From: Marinobacter sp. 1-4A
Lineage (GTDB): Bacteria > Pseudomonadota > Gammaproteobacteria > Pseudomonadales > Oleiphilaceae
Direction of reading: 5' to 3'
Length of the DNA: 64,000 bases
NCBI RefSeq assembly: GCF_016597725.1
Contig: NZ_VCGY01000002.1
Span: forward strand, 434,001-498,000
Part shown: piece by piece, positions 54,229 to 63,565 of the stretch
How the letters are laid out: every line of letters begins with the position of its first letter
Position numbering within the stretch: the stretch's first letter is position 1
Notes under the pieces: model-generated
The model's database searches: none
What the model was told of the DNA's origin: nothing
What the model saw: only the letters and a program-made list of their open reading frames with translations
Made by a program: the position numbers and the translations under genes

Positions 54229-54896
54229 CAGGGTAGCTCTTCACCATTGCTGTGCCAGAAGGAGCCGGTGTTTTCCAGATTCAGTCTGGCAATCTGTTTA
54301 GCCAGCCCACGGGCAGAGTCTTCCGGGGTGATCAGGCCACCAAAGTTCACCATTCGGGTCTTCACATAACCCGGATGCAGCTGAACTACAGCAATCCCCC
54401 TTGGTTTCAAATCTATCGCCAAGGATTTGCCAAACGCGTTCAATGCCGCCTTGGATGCGCGATAACCGTAACGACCGCCAGAATCGTTATCGGCAATAGA
54501 GCCCATACGGCTGGTGATATTGGCGATTTTGCTGCCCTGCCCCATAAAAGGAATCAGGGCTTCAGCTACACGCAGAGGTGCGTAGGCGTTGATTTCCATT
54601 TGTGCGCGAATGGAACCGAAATCGATGCTGCCCAGCTGTTCATCCTGCAGCAAGCCCGCATTGTTGATCAGCAGACTGATGTTTTTGCCCACGAGGCCTG
54701 CCTTCAGCTTTTCGATGCCTTCGTCAGTGGTTACATCTACGCCTCCAATTACCTGTGCCGCCACACTTGCCAGCTCATCAGAGGACTGTCGACACACTCC
54801 CATTACGTCATGCCCTTCACCGGCATAATAGCGAGCGAGCTCAAGCCCAATGCCACGATTAGCACCTGTGATGACAACTATGTTGGATTCCGACAT
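54225..54896 (-). CDS. Short-chain dehydrogenase/reductase
   Basis: The 223-residue SDR has VVITGANRGIGLELARYYAGEGHDV (TGxxxGIG cofactor loop), LLINNAGLLQDE (NNAG) and the catalytic Tyr-x3-Lys in GYRASKAALNAF, with the Ser of SRMGSIAD upstream. It resembles C-factor (CsgA)-like SDRs that lack the usual long C-terminus. The substrate is unknown. Overlap with the downstream glycosyltransferase suggests co-translation. Confidence 0.88.
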   Translation of the reverse strand: MSESNIVVITGANRGIGLELARYYAGEGHDVMGVCRQSSDELASVAAQVIGGVDVTTDEGIEKLKAGLVGKNISLLINNAGLLQDEQLGSIDFGSIRAQMEINAYAPLRVAEALIPFMGQGSKIANITSRMGSIADNDSGGRYGYRASKAALNAFGKSLAIDLKPRGIAVVQLHPGYVKTRMVNFGGLITPEDSARGLAKQIARLNLENTGSFWHSNGEELPW

Positions 54897-55031
54897 AAAA
54901 ACTCCTCCATTCTGATCAAATTCATCGATCTACAGAGCCTCGCCTGCCTATTGGCAAGGTCGTCCGTATCTGCAATGGTTACACCATAACGTTTAATCTG
55001 ACCAAAGCGCGATAGCAGAGACCCGCAACCT

Positions 55032-55658
55032 ATGAACTTCAGGCAGTTAAGTGCACTGGCAATGAGCTTCGCTCTGGTCGCTCCGGCCGCAACCGCTGAT
55101 ATGGGCATAGCACCGTTCGTGGGCTATCGCATGGGCAGCTCGGTCGATATTGAAACCGCTGGCGCCAACACAAAAGACCGAATCCGATTCAGGGACACCA
55201 AAAGCCATGGACTAACCTTGAATTTCGACCTGCCAGAAGCAGGTAAGCAGGGTGAGCTGTATTTTGGCCGCCAGGGTACCTCGGTAAAGCTGAATAACGG
55301 CCTCTTTGCCCCCGGCACTAGGGAAATTGACCTTACTATCTACCAACTGCAATTCGGTGGTCTTTATTTCCCGGGTGGCAAAAGCTATGGGGGCTTTGCA
55401 TCTGGCGTATTAGGCCTGACCCGCCTGGAGCCAGGCGATTCAGCATACAATACAGAGCATCGTCTGGCCCTGTCCCTCGGCGGTGGTTACCAGTTCTTAC
55501 TTAGTGAAAAGCTACGCTTACGGCTTGACCTTCGAGGAGTTTATACAGCCCTGGATTCCGGCGGCTCTGTATTCTGTTCAGGTGGCTGCCAACTTACCTA
55601 CCGCAGCAGCGGCTATCTCCAAGTTGAGGCATCTGCAGGTCTGGTGTTGCGTTTCTAA
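55032..55658 (+). CDS. Outer-membrane beta-barrel protein
   Basis: The 208-residue protein has a signal peptide (about 1-22, ending ATADM). The mature part alternates amphipathic strands: GELYFGRQGTSVKL, YQLQFGGLYFPGG, HRLALSLGGGYQFLLS, KLRLRLDLRGVYTAL and a final strand ending in Phe (LVLRF), the BamA recognition end. A Cys pair sits in VFCSGGCQ. Fewer than a dozen strands fit a small 8-strand porin-like barrel. No specific function is inferred. Confidence 0.8.
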   Translation: MNFRQLSALAMSFALVAPAATADMGIAPFVGYRMGSSVDIETAGANTKDRIRFRDTKSHGLTLNFDLPEAGKQGELYFGRQGTSVKLNNGLFAPGTREIDLTIYQLQFGGLYFPGGKSYGGFASGVLGLTRLEPGDSAYNTEHRLALSLGGGYQFLLSEKLRLRLDLRGVYTALDSGGSVFCSGGCQLTYRSSGYLQVEASAGLVLRF

Positions 55659-55670
55659 ACCCACCTGCTG

Positions 55671-56864
55671 TCATGCTTTAACTACATGCCTTTCGGGCAG
55701 CATCAATGACAACAACGCAGCTGTTGATACCAGGCCCGACGATATCCACAAGCACGCCTCCAGCCCGTATACCTGATACACCCAGCCAGACAATATCGTA
55801 CCCAGCAACCGGCCCGCGGCATTGGACATGTAATAGAAACCCACATCCAGGGATACACCATCACCTCTGGCATAGCTGACAATCAGGTAGCTATGCAGGG
55901 AGGAGTTGATGGCAAACAAAACTCCGAACAGCAACAAACCACCCACGACCACAATCTGTGGCGACCAGCCGGCCATCAGACCAAGGGCAATCGCCGCAGG
56001 AACCAATGCCAGTCCTGCGGCCCAGAATGCGGCAGGCTGTTTGCCTTCGCTTGTGCCGGTAATCCGGGGCGCTATGGTCTGGATAACGCCATAGCCGATG
56101 ACCCAGATAGCCATAAAACCGCCAACCTTCCAGAAATCCCAACCAAAGACCGTATGCAGATAAACGGGCAGAGCCACAACAAACCACACATCCCGGGCAC
56201 CAAACAGAAACATACGGGCTGCAGACAGCACGTTAATGGCCGGGCTTTTTGAAAGAATCTCCCGGAATTTCGGTTTTGCGGTGCTCTTGCCCAACTCCTG
56301 TTTAAGCAAAAACAGACTGGCGAGCCAAACCAACCCGAGAGCCGCAGCCATTGCAAGCACCGCGCCGGTGAAGCCCACCGACATCAGCAGAACGCCACCC
56401 AGAAAAAAGCCCACGCCTTTCAGCGTGTTCTTCGATCCCGTCAGTATGGCGACCCATTTATACAAAGTGCCCTGCTGCTCATCTGGCACCAGCAATTTGA
56501 TGCCGCTTTTGGCAGACATTTTGTTCAGGTCTTTGGCAATACCAGACAAAGCTTGCGCCGCCATCACCCAGGGCACTGTGAGCATGGCCGCCGGAACAGC
56601 CAGCATGGCCAAGGCCGCGATCTGCAGGAACAATCCGATGTTCATGGTGCGATTCAAGCCCATACGAGCGCCCAGATACCCACCCACCAGATTGGTCACC
56701 ACCCCGAAGAACTCGTAGAAAATGAATAGTAGGGCAATTTCAAGGGGCGAGTACCCGAGCTGATGGAAGTGCAGCACCACCAGCATACGCAAGGCACCAT
56801 CCGTCAGAGTGAAGGCCCAATAATTACCTGTGATCACCAGATACTGACGGATGGCTGCGCTCAT
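55671..56864 (-). CDS. arsJ: ArsJ-type organoarsenical exporter
   Basis: This 397-residue, 11-12 helix major facilitator protein lies one base downstream of a GAPDH gene and under an ArsR regulator, the arrangement of known arsJ operons. The sequence has FFGVVTNLVGGYLGARMGLNRTMNIGL, MSAKSGIKLLVPDEQQGTLYKWVAILTGSKNTLKG, features of the ArsJ family by recollection. The mechanism, established in Pseudomonas, is that GAPDH makes 1-arseno-3-phosphoglycerate from arsenate and ArsJ exports it, giving arsenate resistance without ArsC. Confidence 0.88.
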   Translation of the reverse strand: MSAAIRQYLVITGNYWAFTLTDGALRMLVVLHFHQLGYSPLEIALLFIFYEFFGVVTNLVGGYLGARMGLNRTMNIGLFLQIAALAMLAVPAAMLTVPWVMAAQALSGIAKDLNKMSAKSGIKLLVPDEQQGTLYKWVAILTGSKNTLKGVGFFLGGVLLMSVGFTGAVLAMAAALGLVWLASLFLLKQELGKSTAKPKFREILSKSPAINVLSAARMFLFGARDVWFVVALPVYLHTVFGWDFWKVGGFMAIWVIGYGVIQTIAPRITGTSEGKQPAAFWAAGLALVPAAIALGLMAGWSPQIVVVGGLLLFGVLFAINSSLHSYLIVSYARGDGVSLDVGFYYMSNAAGRLLGTILSGWVYQVYGLEACLWISSGLVSTAALLSLMLPERHVVKA

Positions 56865-56865
56865 A

Positions 56866-57870
56866 TCAGACAGCCCCTACCTTGCGCACCAGTTCTACAG
56901 TGCGATTGGCGTATCCCCATTCGTTGTCGTACCAGGCGTAGATTTTTACCTGAGTGCCGTTGATAACCAGCGTGGACAAAGCATCAACAATGGATGAGCG
57001 CGGATCCGTTTTGTAATCGATAGAGACTAACGGGCGCTCTTCATAACCCAGAATACCCTTCAGTTCGCCCTCGGCGGCTTCTTTCAGCAACCGGTTCACG
57101 ATGTCGGAATCTGTTGGTGTTTCCACTTCAAAAACGCAGTCAGTCAGCGAAGCATTGGTCAGAGGAACCCGCACTGCGTGGCCATCAAGGCGCCCTTTCA
57201 GCTCCGGGAAGATTTCAATGATTGCGGTAGCGGAACCAGTACTCGTAGGAATCAGCGAACTGCCGCAGGCTCTGGCTCTACGTGGGTCTTTATGGGGCGC
57301 GTCGAGAATTGTTTGGGTATTGGTCAGACTGTGAATGGTAGTGATCGAGCCGTGCTTAATGCCGAGCTTTTCGTGAATCACTTTGACCACCGGTGCCAGA
57401 CAGTTGGTGGTGCAAGAGGCTGCTGTCACAATGCGGTCGCTGGCCGGCTCGAAAATGTGCTCGTTCACGCCCATCACTATGTTCTTGGCGCCAGCTTCCT
57501 TCACCGGCGCTGTCACCACTACGCGCTTCACGCCTTGATCGAGGTAACCCTGCAGCGCCGCGACGGTTTTGTTGGCGCCACTGGCTTCGATCACTATATC
57601 GCAGCCTGACCAGTCCGTGTCACCGATGGCCTTATTATGGGTAACCTCGATGCGCTTGCCGTCGATCACCATCTCATCGCCACTGGCGGAAGCCTCATGG
57701 CTCCAGATACCGTGAACACTGTCGAAGTTCAGCAGGTGCGCCAAGGCGTGAGTCTCCGCCCCGGGGTCGTTAATGGCAACAAACTCCAGTTCCGGCCAGC
57801 CCCAGGCCGCCCTCAGCGACAGGCGGCCAATACGGCCAAATCCGTTAATACCTACTTTGATCTTGCTCAT
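56866..57870 (-). CDS. Arsenic-operon glyceraldehyde-3-phosphate dehydrogenase
   Basis: This 334-residue type I GAPDH has [14 protein letters not shown] (NAD fold), [10 protein letters not shown] with nucleophile C153, [22 protein letters not shown] and the C-terminal [11 protein letters not shown]. The active site is intact. In arsJ operons it turns arsenate plus G3P into 1-arseno-3-phosphoglycerate, which ArsJ exports. The usual glycolytic gap gene is presumably elsewhere. The gene follows arsR by 36 bases and is in the same operon. Confidence 0.9.
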   Translation of the reverse strand: MSKIKVGINGFGRIGRLSLRAAWGWPELEFVAINDPGAETHALAHLLNFDSVHGIWSHEASASGDEMVIDGKRIEVTHNKAIGDTDWSGCDIVIEASGANKTVAALQGYLDQGVKRVVVTAPVKEAGAKNIVMGVNEHIFEPASDRIVTAASCTTNCLAPVVKVIHEKLGIKHGSITTIHSLTNTQTILDAPHKDPRRARACGSSLIPTSTGSATAIIEIFPELKGRLDGHAVRVPLTNASLTDCVFEVETPTDSDIVNRLLKEAAEGELKGILGYEERPLVSIDYKTDPRSSIVDALSTLVINGTQVKIYAWYDNEWGYANRTVELVRKVGAV

Positions 57871-57906
57871 AACTATCTCCTTGCGTGAAAGCCATCAGGC
57901 CAAGGA

Positions 57907-58302
57907 TCAGGGACACTGCATCGTCGGGCGATCGACAATGGCCTGAAGCTTCGCCAGAGGTGATTTAAGTACCGCCTCGTTATGTGCCGCCGTTTCGTCC
58001 AAAACTCGAAACACCCACGCAGGCAAAGTGGGGGGAATAGAATAGTAGATCCACTGCCCCCGGCGCTCTGTTGCCACCAACCCTGTGTCTCTCAGTATGG
58101 CCAGATGACGGCTGACTTTTGGCTGAGACACATCTAAGGCTTCTGTCAGTTCGCAGACACACAACTCTTGCCGGCGCCGAATCAGCAGCATACTGACCAG
58201 CCGCAATTCATCACTCAAAGCCTTAAACAGCACGATAGGGCTAATTTCTATGGACTGCTGGCAAGTTTCTTGTGCGGGCAAGGCACCTTTTTTATCGATC
58301 AT
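57907..58302 (-). CDS. arsR: Arsenic-responsive ArsR repressor
   Basis: The 131-residue winged-helix repressor has LCVCELTEALDVSQPKVSRHLAILRDTGLV. The Cys48-x-Cys50 pair of the ELCVCEL motif binds arsenite and is at the start of the recognition region; SQPKVSRHLA is the DNA-reading helix. It releases DNA on binding arsenite. It is the first gene of arsR-gapdh-arsJ and faces arsH across a 134-base gap that contains its likely operator. Confidence 0.95.
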   Translation of the reverse strand: MIDKKGALPAQETCQQSIEISPIVLFKALSDELRLVSMLLIRRRQELCVCELTEALDVSQPKVSRHLAILRDTGLVATERRGQWIYYSIPPTLPAWVFRVLDETAAHNEAVLKSPLAKLQAIVDRPTMQCP

Positions 58303-58319
58303 GCAGTTAGCTCACACTC

Positions 58320-58352
58320 TTGAATATTCGATTATCCATATATATGATCAAG
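58320..58352. promoter_or_regulatory. Overlapping divergent promoters and ArsR operator
   Basis: Plus strand: TTGAAT (58320-58325), 17 bases, TATGAT (58343-58348) toward arsH. Minus strand: TTGATC (58352-58347), 17 bases, AATATT (58329-58324) toward arsR. The palindrome CATATATATG (58337-58346) overlaps the arsH -10. Face-to-face overlap lets one bound ArsR shut both sides. Confidence 0.65.
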
Positions 58353-58436
58353 GCGATATTAGGCAGGTAATGTTACAAAGTAAAGACACCAACCAGCCAT
58401 TTCACTCATTGAAATTTTAGGACTTCCAGTCGCTCT

Positions 58437-59153
58437 ATGAAATCAACCGACCTGCCCAATATTGTCGCCGAACTGTTTCAGCCCCCCACCAGTGAGCAGC
58501 TATTTACTACCGAGGCGCCGGAACACGCACCTCGAATATTGCTTCTGTACGGCTCCTTGCGCGCTCGTTCTTTCAGCCGCCTTGCCGTTGAAGAGGCCGC
58601 TCGTTTACTGGAGGCCATGGGCGCGGAAACCCGCATCTTTAACCCGCGCGGCCTGCCGCTGGCCGATGCCGAAGAGGCTTCTCACCCGAAAGTTCAGGAA
58701 CTGAGAGTGCTGGCCGAGTGGGCGGAAGGAATGGTGTGGTGCTCACCGGAGCGCCATGGTGCCATGACTGGCGTTATGAAAACCCAAATTGACTGGATTC
58801 CTTTGTCCATAGGGGCGGTTCGCCCCACTCAAGGTAAAACTCTGGCGGTGATGCAGGTGTGCGGCGGCTCCCAGTCGTTCAATGTGGTTAATCAACTGCG
58901 GGTTCTGGGCCGCTGGATGCGGATGCTGACCATTCCAAACCAATCACCAGTGCCAAAAGCGTTCATGGAGTTTGACGACAATGACCGTATGAAACCTTCT
59001 GCCTATTACGACCGCATCGTGGATGTGATGGAAGAGTTGGTGAAATTCACTTTGCTGGTACGCGACCGCAGTGACTACCTCACCAACCGCTATTCCGAGC
59101 GAAAAGAAAGCGCTGAAGACTTATCAAAGCGTGTTAACCAACGGTCTATCTGA
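58437..59153 (+). CDS. arsH: ArsH NADPH-dependent FMN oxidoreductase
   Basis: The 238-residue flavodoxin-like oxidoreductase has [24 protein letters not shown] (FMN phosphate loop), [10 protein letters not shown] and [24 protein letters not shown] (flavin-contact and family motif). ArsH oxidises trivalent methyl- and aryl-arsenicals to less toxic pentavalent forms. The ATG follows a weak ribosome site. acr3 follows after 9 bases, so the two form the outward-facing half of the ars locus. Confidence 0.93.
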   Translation: MKSTDLPNIVAELFQPPTSEQLFTTEAPEHAPRILLLYGSLRARSFSRLAVEEAARLLEAMGAETRIFNPRGLPLADAEEASHPKVQELRVLAEWAEGMVWCSPERHGAMTGVMKTQIDWIPLSIGAVRPTQGKTLAVMQVCGGSQSFNVVNQLRVLGRWMRMLTIPNQSPVPKAFMEFDDNDRMKPSAYYDRIVDVMEELVKFTLLVRDRSDYLTNRYSERKESAEDLSKRVNQRSI

Positions 59154-59162
59154 GAGTGAGCT

Positions 59163-60227
59163 ATGAGCCAAAACACCGAAGCGGAAAACACAAAAACAGA
59201 AGGCATGGACCTGTTCGGACGCTATCTGTCGGTATGGGTAGCTCTGGCCATTATCGCTGGCGTGGCTCTGGGCCAGTTTGCGCCGGTGGTGCCTGAAGCC
59301 CTGTCTCGCTTTGAATACGCACAGGTGTCTATCACTATCGCCATCCTGATCTGGGCAATGATTTTTCCCATGATGGCGCAAATTGATTTCAGCGCCATTG
59401 TTGGAGTGCGAAAAGAACCGAAGGGTTTAGCCATTACCACCGTTGTGAACTGGCTGATCAAACCCTTCACCATGTTCGCCATTGCGTGGTTCTTTCTGAT
59501 GGTAGTATTTGAACCTTGGATCGCCCCGCAATTAGCCAGCGAATACCTGGCAGGCGCGATTCTGCTGGGCGCAGCACCCTGTACGGCCATGGTGTTCGTG
59601 TGGAGCTACCTCACCAAAGGCGACGCCGCTTACACACTGGTTCAGGTATCCCTGAACGACATCATTATGCTGTTTGCCTTCGCACCCATTGTGGTCTTTC
59701 TGCTAGGCATCTCCGACATTCAGGTGCCCTGGAATACAGTAATTCTGTCGGTTGTATTGTATATCGTGATCCCGCTGGCCGCAGGCTATCTTACCCGCCG
59801 CACATTAATCGCGCACCGAGGCGAGCCTTGGTACAACGACGTGTTCATGAAACGGCTGGGGCCCATTACGCCAGCGGCGCTGATTGTCACCCTCGTGTTG
59901 CTGTTCGCCTTTCAAGGCGAAGTCATTCTGGAAAACCCGCTGCACATTGCGCTAATTGCCGTACCGCTGATCATCCAGACGGTGCTGATTTTTTTCATCG
60001 CTTACGGGTGGGCCAGATTGTGGAAGGTTCGCCACTGCATCGCCGCCCCCGGCGCCATGATCGGTGCCAGTAATTTCTTTGAACTGGCGGTAGCCGCAGC
60101 CATTGCCCTGTTTGGCCTGCAATCAGGAGCGGCATTGGCGACAGTGGTTGGCGTGCTGGTGGAAGTGCCTTTGATGCTGGTTCTCGTAAGAATTGCCAAT
60201 ACCACCCGCAACAAATTTCCAACCTAA
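59163..60227 (+). CDS. acr3: Arsenite efflux transporter ACR3
   Basis: This 354-residue, ten-helix permease of the BART superfamily has PCTAMVFVWSYLTKGDAAYTLVQVSLNDIIML, with the essential Cys in the fifth helix, and a repeat in the second half (APGAMIGASNFFELAVAAAIALFG). It extrudes arsenite with the proton gradient. No arsC (arsenate reductase) lies in the window, so arsenite must come from environmental arsenite or from a reductase encoded elsewhere. Confidence 0.95.
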   Translation: MSQNTEAENTKTEGMDLFGRYLSVWVALAIIAGVALGQFAPVVPEALSRFEYAQVSITIAILIWAMIFPMMAQIDFSAIVGVRKEPKGLAITTVVNWLIKPFTMFAIAWFFLMVVFEPWIAPQLASEYLAGAILLGAAPCTAMVFVWSYLTKGDAAYTLVQVSLNDIIMLFAFAPIVVFLLGISDIQVPWNTVILSVVLYIVIPLAAGYLTRRTLIAHRGEPWYNDVFMKRLGPITPAALIVTLVLLFAFQGEVILENPLHIALIAVPLIIQTVLIFFIAYGWARLWKVRHCIAAPGAMIGASNFFELAVAAAIALFGLQSGAALATVVGVLVEVPLMLVLVRIANTTRNKFPT

Positions 60228-60371
60228 CGGCTCTGGGCTGCCCCGGGCGCGATCTAAGCGCATTACATCCGGGGCTTGAGATCTGTTCAGTGAACTAGCA
60301 CCCTGCTAATATCCCGACCACCTTTTCTTTCCCACGAACTTTACACCTCTGACCCGAACGGAACTCTCAGA

Positions 60372-61169
60372 ATGGATTTTCTTCAGGCTTTGTTCCTTGG
60401 CCTCCTTCAGGGACTGACCGAATTCCTGCCCATTTCCAGCTCTGCGCACCTTATTCTTGTGCCCGCATTTTTCGACTGGGTGGATCAAGGTGTCGCTTTC
60501 GATCTTGCCGTGCATGTGGGCACCCTGCTGGCGGTGGTGCTCTACTTCCGCGCCGACGTGTTCAGTATCGCCCGGGATGGCCTTATTTCCATTAGCCGTC
60601 GCCGCGTCGTTGGCCAAGGCGCCTTGGCCCTTTATTTGGTGATAGGCACAATACCGGCTGGTCTGGCGGGCCTCGCATTGTTGGACATCATCGATAACGA
60701 ACTGCGCGCCGTGGAAATCATTTTCGCGACTACGCTGATCTTCGGCCTGCTGCTGGGCGTTGCAGACTGGATGCCCAAACGCCAACGCTCTCTGGACAGC
60801 CTCAATTGGAAAGATGCACTACTGGTAGGCATTGCTCAGGCAATCGCACTTGTTCCCGGCACCTCCAGATCCGGTATTACCATCACTGCAGGCCTGTTTC
60901 TGGGCATGAGCCGGGAAACCGCCTCCCGCTTCTCCTTCCTATTGGCTATTCCAATTACCGCACTGGCCTCTGCGGTTAAGCTGCTGGAAGTTGCGACTGC
61001 GGATATAGTCGTAGATTGGGGCGCGTTTTTGGTAGGTGGTGTTACGTCGTTCGTTGTTGCCATTACCGCGATCCATTTCTTCCTGAAATGGCTCAACAAA
61101 GTGGGCATGTGGCCTTATGTTATCTACAGAGTTATTTTGGCAGGGGTTATTTACGTGGCATTGATGTAA
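60372..61169 (+). CDS. uppP: Undecaprenyl-diphosphatase
   Basis: The 265-residue, eight-helix membrane phosphatase recycles undecaprenyl diphosphate for wall synthesis. The two catalytic loops are LLQGLTEFLPISSSAHLIL (with the Glu and Ser) near residue 10 and VPGTSRSGITITAGLFLGMSRE (Arg and Ser) near residue 165. Its length matches BacA/UppP (about 270). Hairpin repeat copy 4 starts 22 bases after its stop. Confidence 0.95.
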   Translation: MDFLQALFLGLLQGLTEFLPISSSAHLILVPAFFDWVDQGVAFDLAVHVGTLLAVVLYFRADVFSIARDGLISISRRRVVGQGALALYLVIGTIPAGLAGLALLDIIDNELRAVEIIFATTLIFGLLLGVADWMPKRQRSLDSLNWKDALLVGIAQAIALVPGTSRSGITITAGLFLGMSRETASRFSFLLAIPITALASAVKLLEVATADIVVDWGAFLVGGVTSFVVAITAIHFFLKWLNKVGMWPYVIYRVILAGVIYVALM

Positions 61170-61191
61170 AGGGCTGCCGCAGCGTCAGAAG

Positions 61192-61386
61192 CGGAGGCAG
61201 GGTAAGGCTTTTCAAAACTGTGCGGAGCCATGGGTGAAGAGCGCCAGCTCTTCACGGGTTGGCCAAGGACGGCCAACCCTGGATTCTCACTGCGACGCAG
61301 GAGCATAAAGCAATGAGAAGCGGAGCCCAAGCGCCACATGGATGTGCCGCAAGGAGCGTGTTTTGAAAAGCCTTACCCTGCCTCTG
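61192..61386 (+). repeat. Hairpin repeat copy 4 with enlarged apex
   Basis: The 27-base arms at 61192-61218 and 61360-61386 pair fully with one G-T wobble. The interior is longer than in the other copies (141 bases). It begins TGTGCGGAGCCATGG and ends ACATGGATGTGCCGCAAGGAGCGT like copy 1, and between holds extra hairpins: GAAGAGC/GCTCTTC and GGTTGGCC/GGCCAACC. It lies between convergent uppP and uvrD, 13 bases from the uvrD stop. Confidence 0.85.
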
Positions 61387-61399
61387 CGAACACCAAGGC

Positions 61400-63565
61400 C
61401 TAGCAAGCCTCCAGAGGCGCATAGGCCAGCACCAGCCACTTAGCCCCTTCATCAAAGTTCACCTGAACCCGCGTATGGTGACCGCTACCCTCAGCATTCA
61501 TGACCACACCCTCGCCAAACTTCGGGTGCCGAACCCGCTGCCCCAGACTGAAACCGGACTGCTGAGCAGAGTCCTGACTGAACAAGCCTTCGTTCGGGCG
61601 ATCCATCATCGCCGGGCGGGTCACCGTGTTACGCAACCGCACTTCCTGCAGGCAATCACCGGGAATCTCCCGCACAAAGCGGGAAAGTGCATTGAACTTT
61701 TCTTGCCCATAAAGACGACGGGATTCGGCGTAGGTAATCACCAGTTTTTTCATGGCTCGGGTGATACCCACATAGGCCAGTCGCCGCTCCTCTTCCATAC
61801 GTCCCGGCTCTTCCAGAGACATGCTATGGGGAAATAGCCCTTCTTCGACACCGGCAAGAAATACCAGTGGGAACTCCAAACCCTTGGCGGAATGCAGGGT
61901 CATCAACTGCACGCTATCTTCGTGATCACCCGCCTGAGACTCGCCAGCATCCAGTGCTGCCTGAGCAATGAATTCCGAGAGCGGATCTACACCCTCTTCC
62001 ACCTCAAAATCGGCTAAGGCGTTGACCAATTCCTCTAGGTTCTCAACCCGAGCTTGACCCTTTTCGCCCTTCTCGCTGGCGTGGTAGTCCTTGAGCCCGC
62101 TGGCTTCAATGGTCTGCTTCATCAGGCCGTGAAGCGATGCTTCTTCGGCCATAACAGACAGCTCTTCAATGACCCTAATGAAGGTTTGTAAGCCAGTTTT
62201 CGCTCGGCCTTTAACCTGTTCAGCTTCCAGCAGGCGCTCTGCGGATTCCCAAAGCGATATGCCTTGGTTGGTTGCGTATTCGCGCAGCTCCGCCAGGCTT
62301 TTTGCCCCGATGCCCCGGGTTGGCACGTTCACCACCCGCTCGAAGGCGGCGTCGTCTCGGCGATAATGCACCAGCCGCAAATACGCCAAAGCATTGCGAA
62401 TTTCCTGACGATCATAGAAGCGAAGGCCACCATACACGCGGTACGGGATGCCTTGACGCATCAAGGACTCTTCCAACACCCTGGACTGGGCGTTAGAGCG
62501 GTACAGGATGGCGGATTCGCTGCGCAAATTGCCCTCACTTACCCAGCTGGAGATACTGTCGGCAATGTAATTGGCTTCGTCTTGCTCATTAAACGCGGCA
62601 TACAGGCTGATGGGTTCGCCTTCTACGCCATCGGTCCAGAGCTCCTTGCCTAACCGGCCTTGGTTATTAGCAATCACCGAGTTAGCAGCTTTCAGAATCA
62701 ACTGTGTGGAACGGTAGTTTTGCTCTAGCCGAACCAACCGGGCATTGGGAAAGTCTCGCTGGTACTGCTGGATATTCTCGATTTTCGCACCGCGCCAGCC
62801 GTAGATGGATTGGTCGTCGTCACCCACCACGGTTAAGGGAACACGATTGCCCGCCAGAACCTGCAGCCATGCGTACTGGATGGTATTGGTATCCTGAAAC
62901 TCGTCAACGAGAATATGCTGGAAGCGCTGCTGGTAATGGGTCAGCAGCTCCGGCCGATGCAACCATAGTTCGTGGGAGCGCAAAAGCAGCTCCCCAAAAT
63001 CTACCAGCCCACTCTGTTGGCACAGTTCTTCATAGCGGCGATACACCTTCAACATGGTGGAGGTAAAATGGTCCCCCGGATTTTCCTGAATATGGTCAGC
63101 CCGCAAGCCCTCGTCTTTCTGACTGCCGATAAACCATTGGGCCTGTTTGGGCGGGAACTTGCTCTCGTCAATCTGAGCTTCACGCATCACCCGCTTAACC
63201 ATGCGCAGCTGATCATCGCTGTCCAGCACCTGAAAGTTCTCTGGTAGCCCGGCATCCTTTGAGTGTGCCCGTAGCAGACGGTGGGCAATACCGTGGAAGG
63301 TGCCAAACCAAAGGCCCCGCGACGGGATATTCATCATCTCTTCGATGCGGTAACGCATCTCTTTGGCAGCTTTATTGGTGAAAGTGACCGCCAGAATGCC
63401 CGTAGGTGGAACGCGATCTACCTGCATCAACCACGCAATCCGATGTACCAGCACCCGAGTTTTTCCACTCCCGGCACCGGCCAGCACTAACAAATGGTCG
63501 TTCTGTGCTGTGACTGCCTCACGCTGGGCATCATTCAAGGAATCGATAATGTGAGAGACATCCAT
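61400..63565 (-). CDS. uvrD: DNA helicase II UvrD
   Basis: The 721-residue superfamily 1A helicase has Walker A AGAGSGKT (29-36), VDEFQDTN, DDDQSIYGWRGA, LEQNYRST, TLHSAKGLEFPLVF and VGITRAMKKL, all conserved motifs in order. The size and the ending (QRVRHPKFGEGVVMNAEGSG, a Tudor-like RNA polymerase-contact domain) agree with UvrD (720) rather than Rep. It unwinds DNA 3'-to-5' in mismatch and excision repair. The ATG at 63565 starts the helicase proper; the frame to 63631 is untranslated-looking. Confidence 0.94.
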   Translation of the reverse strand: MDVSHIIDSLNDAQREAVTAQNDHLLVLAGAGSGKTRVLVHRIAWLMQVDRVPPTGILAVTFTNKAAKEMRYRIEEMMNIPSRGLWFGTFHGIAHRLLRAHSKDAGLPENFQVLDSDDQLRMVKRVMREAQIDESKFPPKQAQWFIGSQKDEGLRADHIQENPGDHFTSTMLKVYRRYEELCQQSGLVDFGELLLRSHELWLHRPELLTHYQQRFQHILVDEFQDTNTIQYAWLQVLAGNRVPLTVVGDDDQSIYGWRGAKIENIQQYQRDFPNARLVRLEQNYRSTQLILKAANSVIANNQGRLGKELWTDGVEGEPISLYAAFNEQDEANYIADSISSWVSEGNLRSESAILYRSNAQSRVLEESLMRQGIPYRVYGGLRFYDRQEIRNALAYLRLVHYRRDDAAFERVVNVPTRGIGAKSLAELREYATNQGISLWESAERLLEAEQVKGRAKTGLQTFIRVIEELSVMAEEASLHGLMKQTIEASGLKDYHASEKGEKGQARVENLEELVNALADFEVEEGVDPLSEFIAQAALDAGESQAGDHEDSVQLMTLHSAKGLEFPLVFLAGVEEGLFPHSMSLEEPGRMEEERRLAYVGITRAMKKLVITYAESRRLYGQEKFNALSRFVREIPGDCLQEVRLRNTVTRPAMMDRPNEGLFSQDSAQQSGFSLGQRVRHPKFGEGVVMNAEGSGHHTRVQVNFDEGAKWLVLAYAPLEAC

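Noticed and set aside
3203-61386. The four hairpins could be integron attC sites or REP/BIME elements.
   Set aside because: attC sites keep conserved seven-base cores at the outer ends and variable centres; here the conserved part is central and the ends vary. REP palindromes share their stem sequence; these do not. No integrase or REP-associated transposase is in the window.
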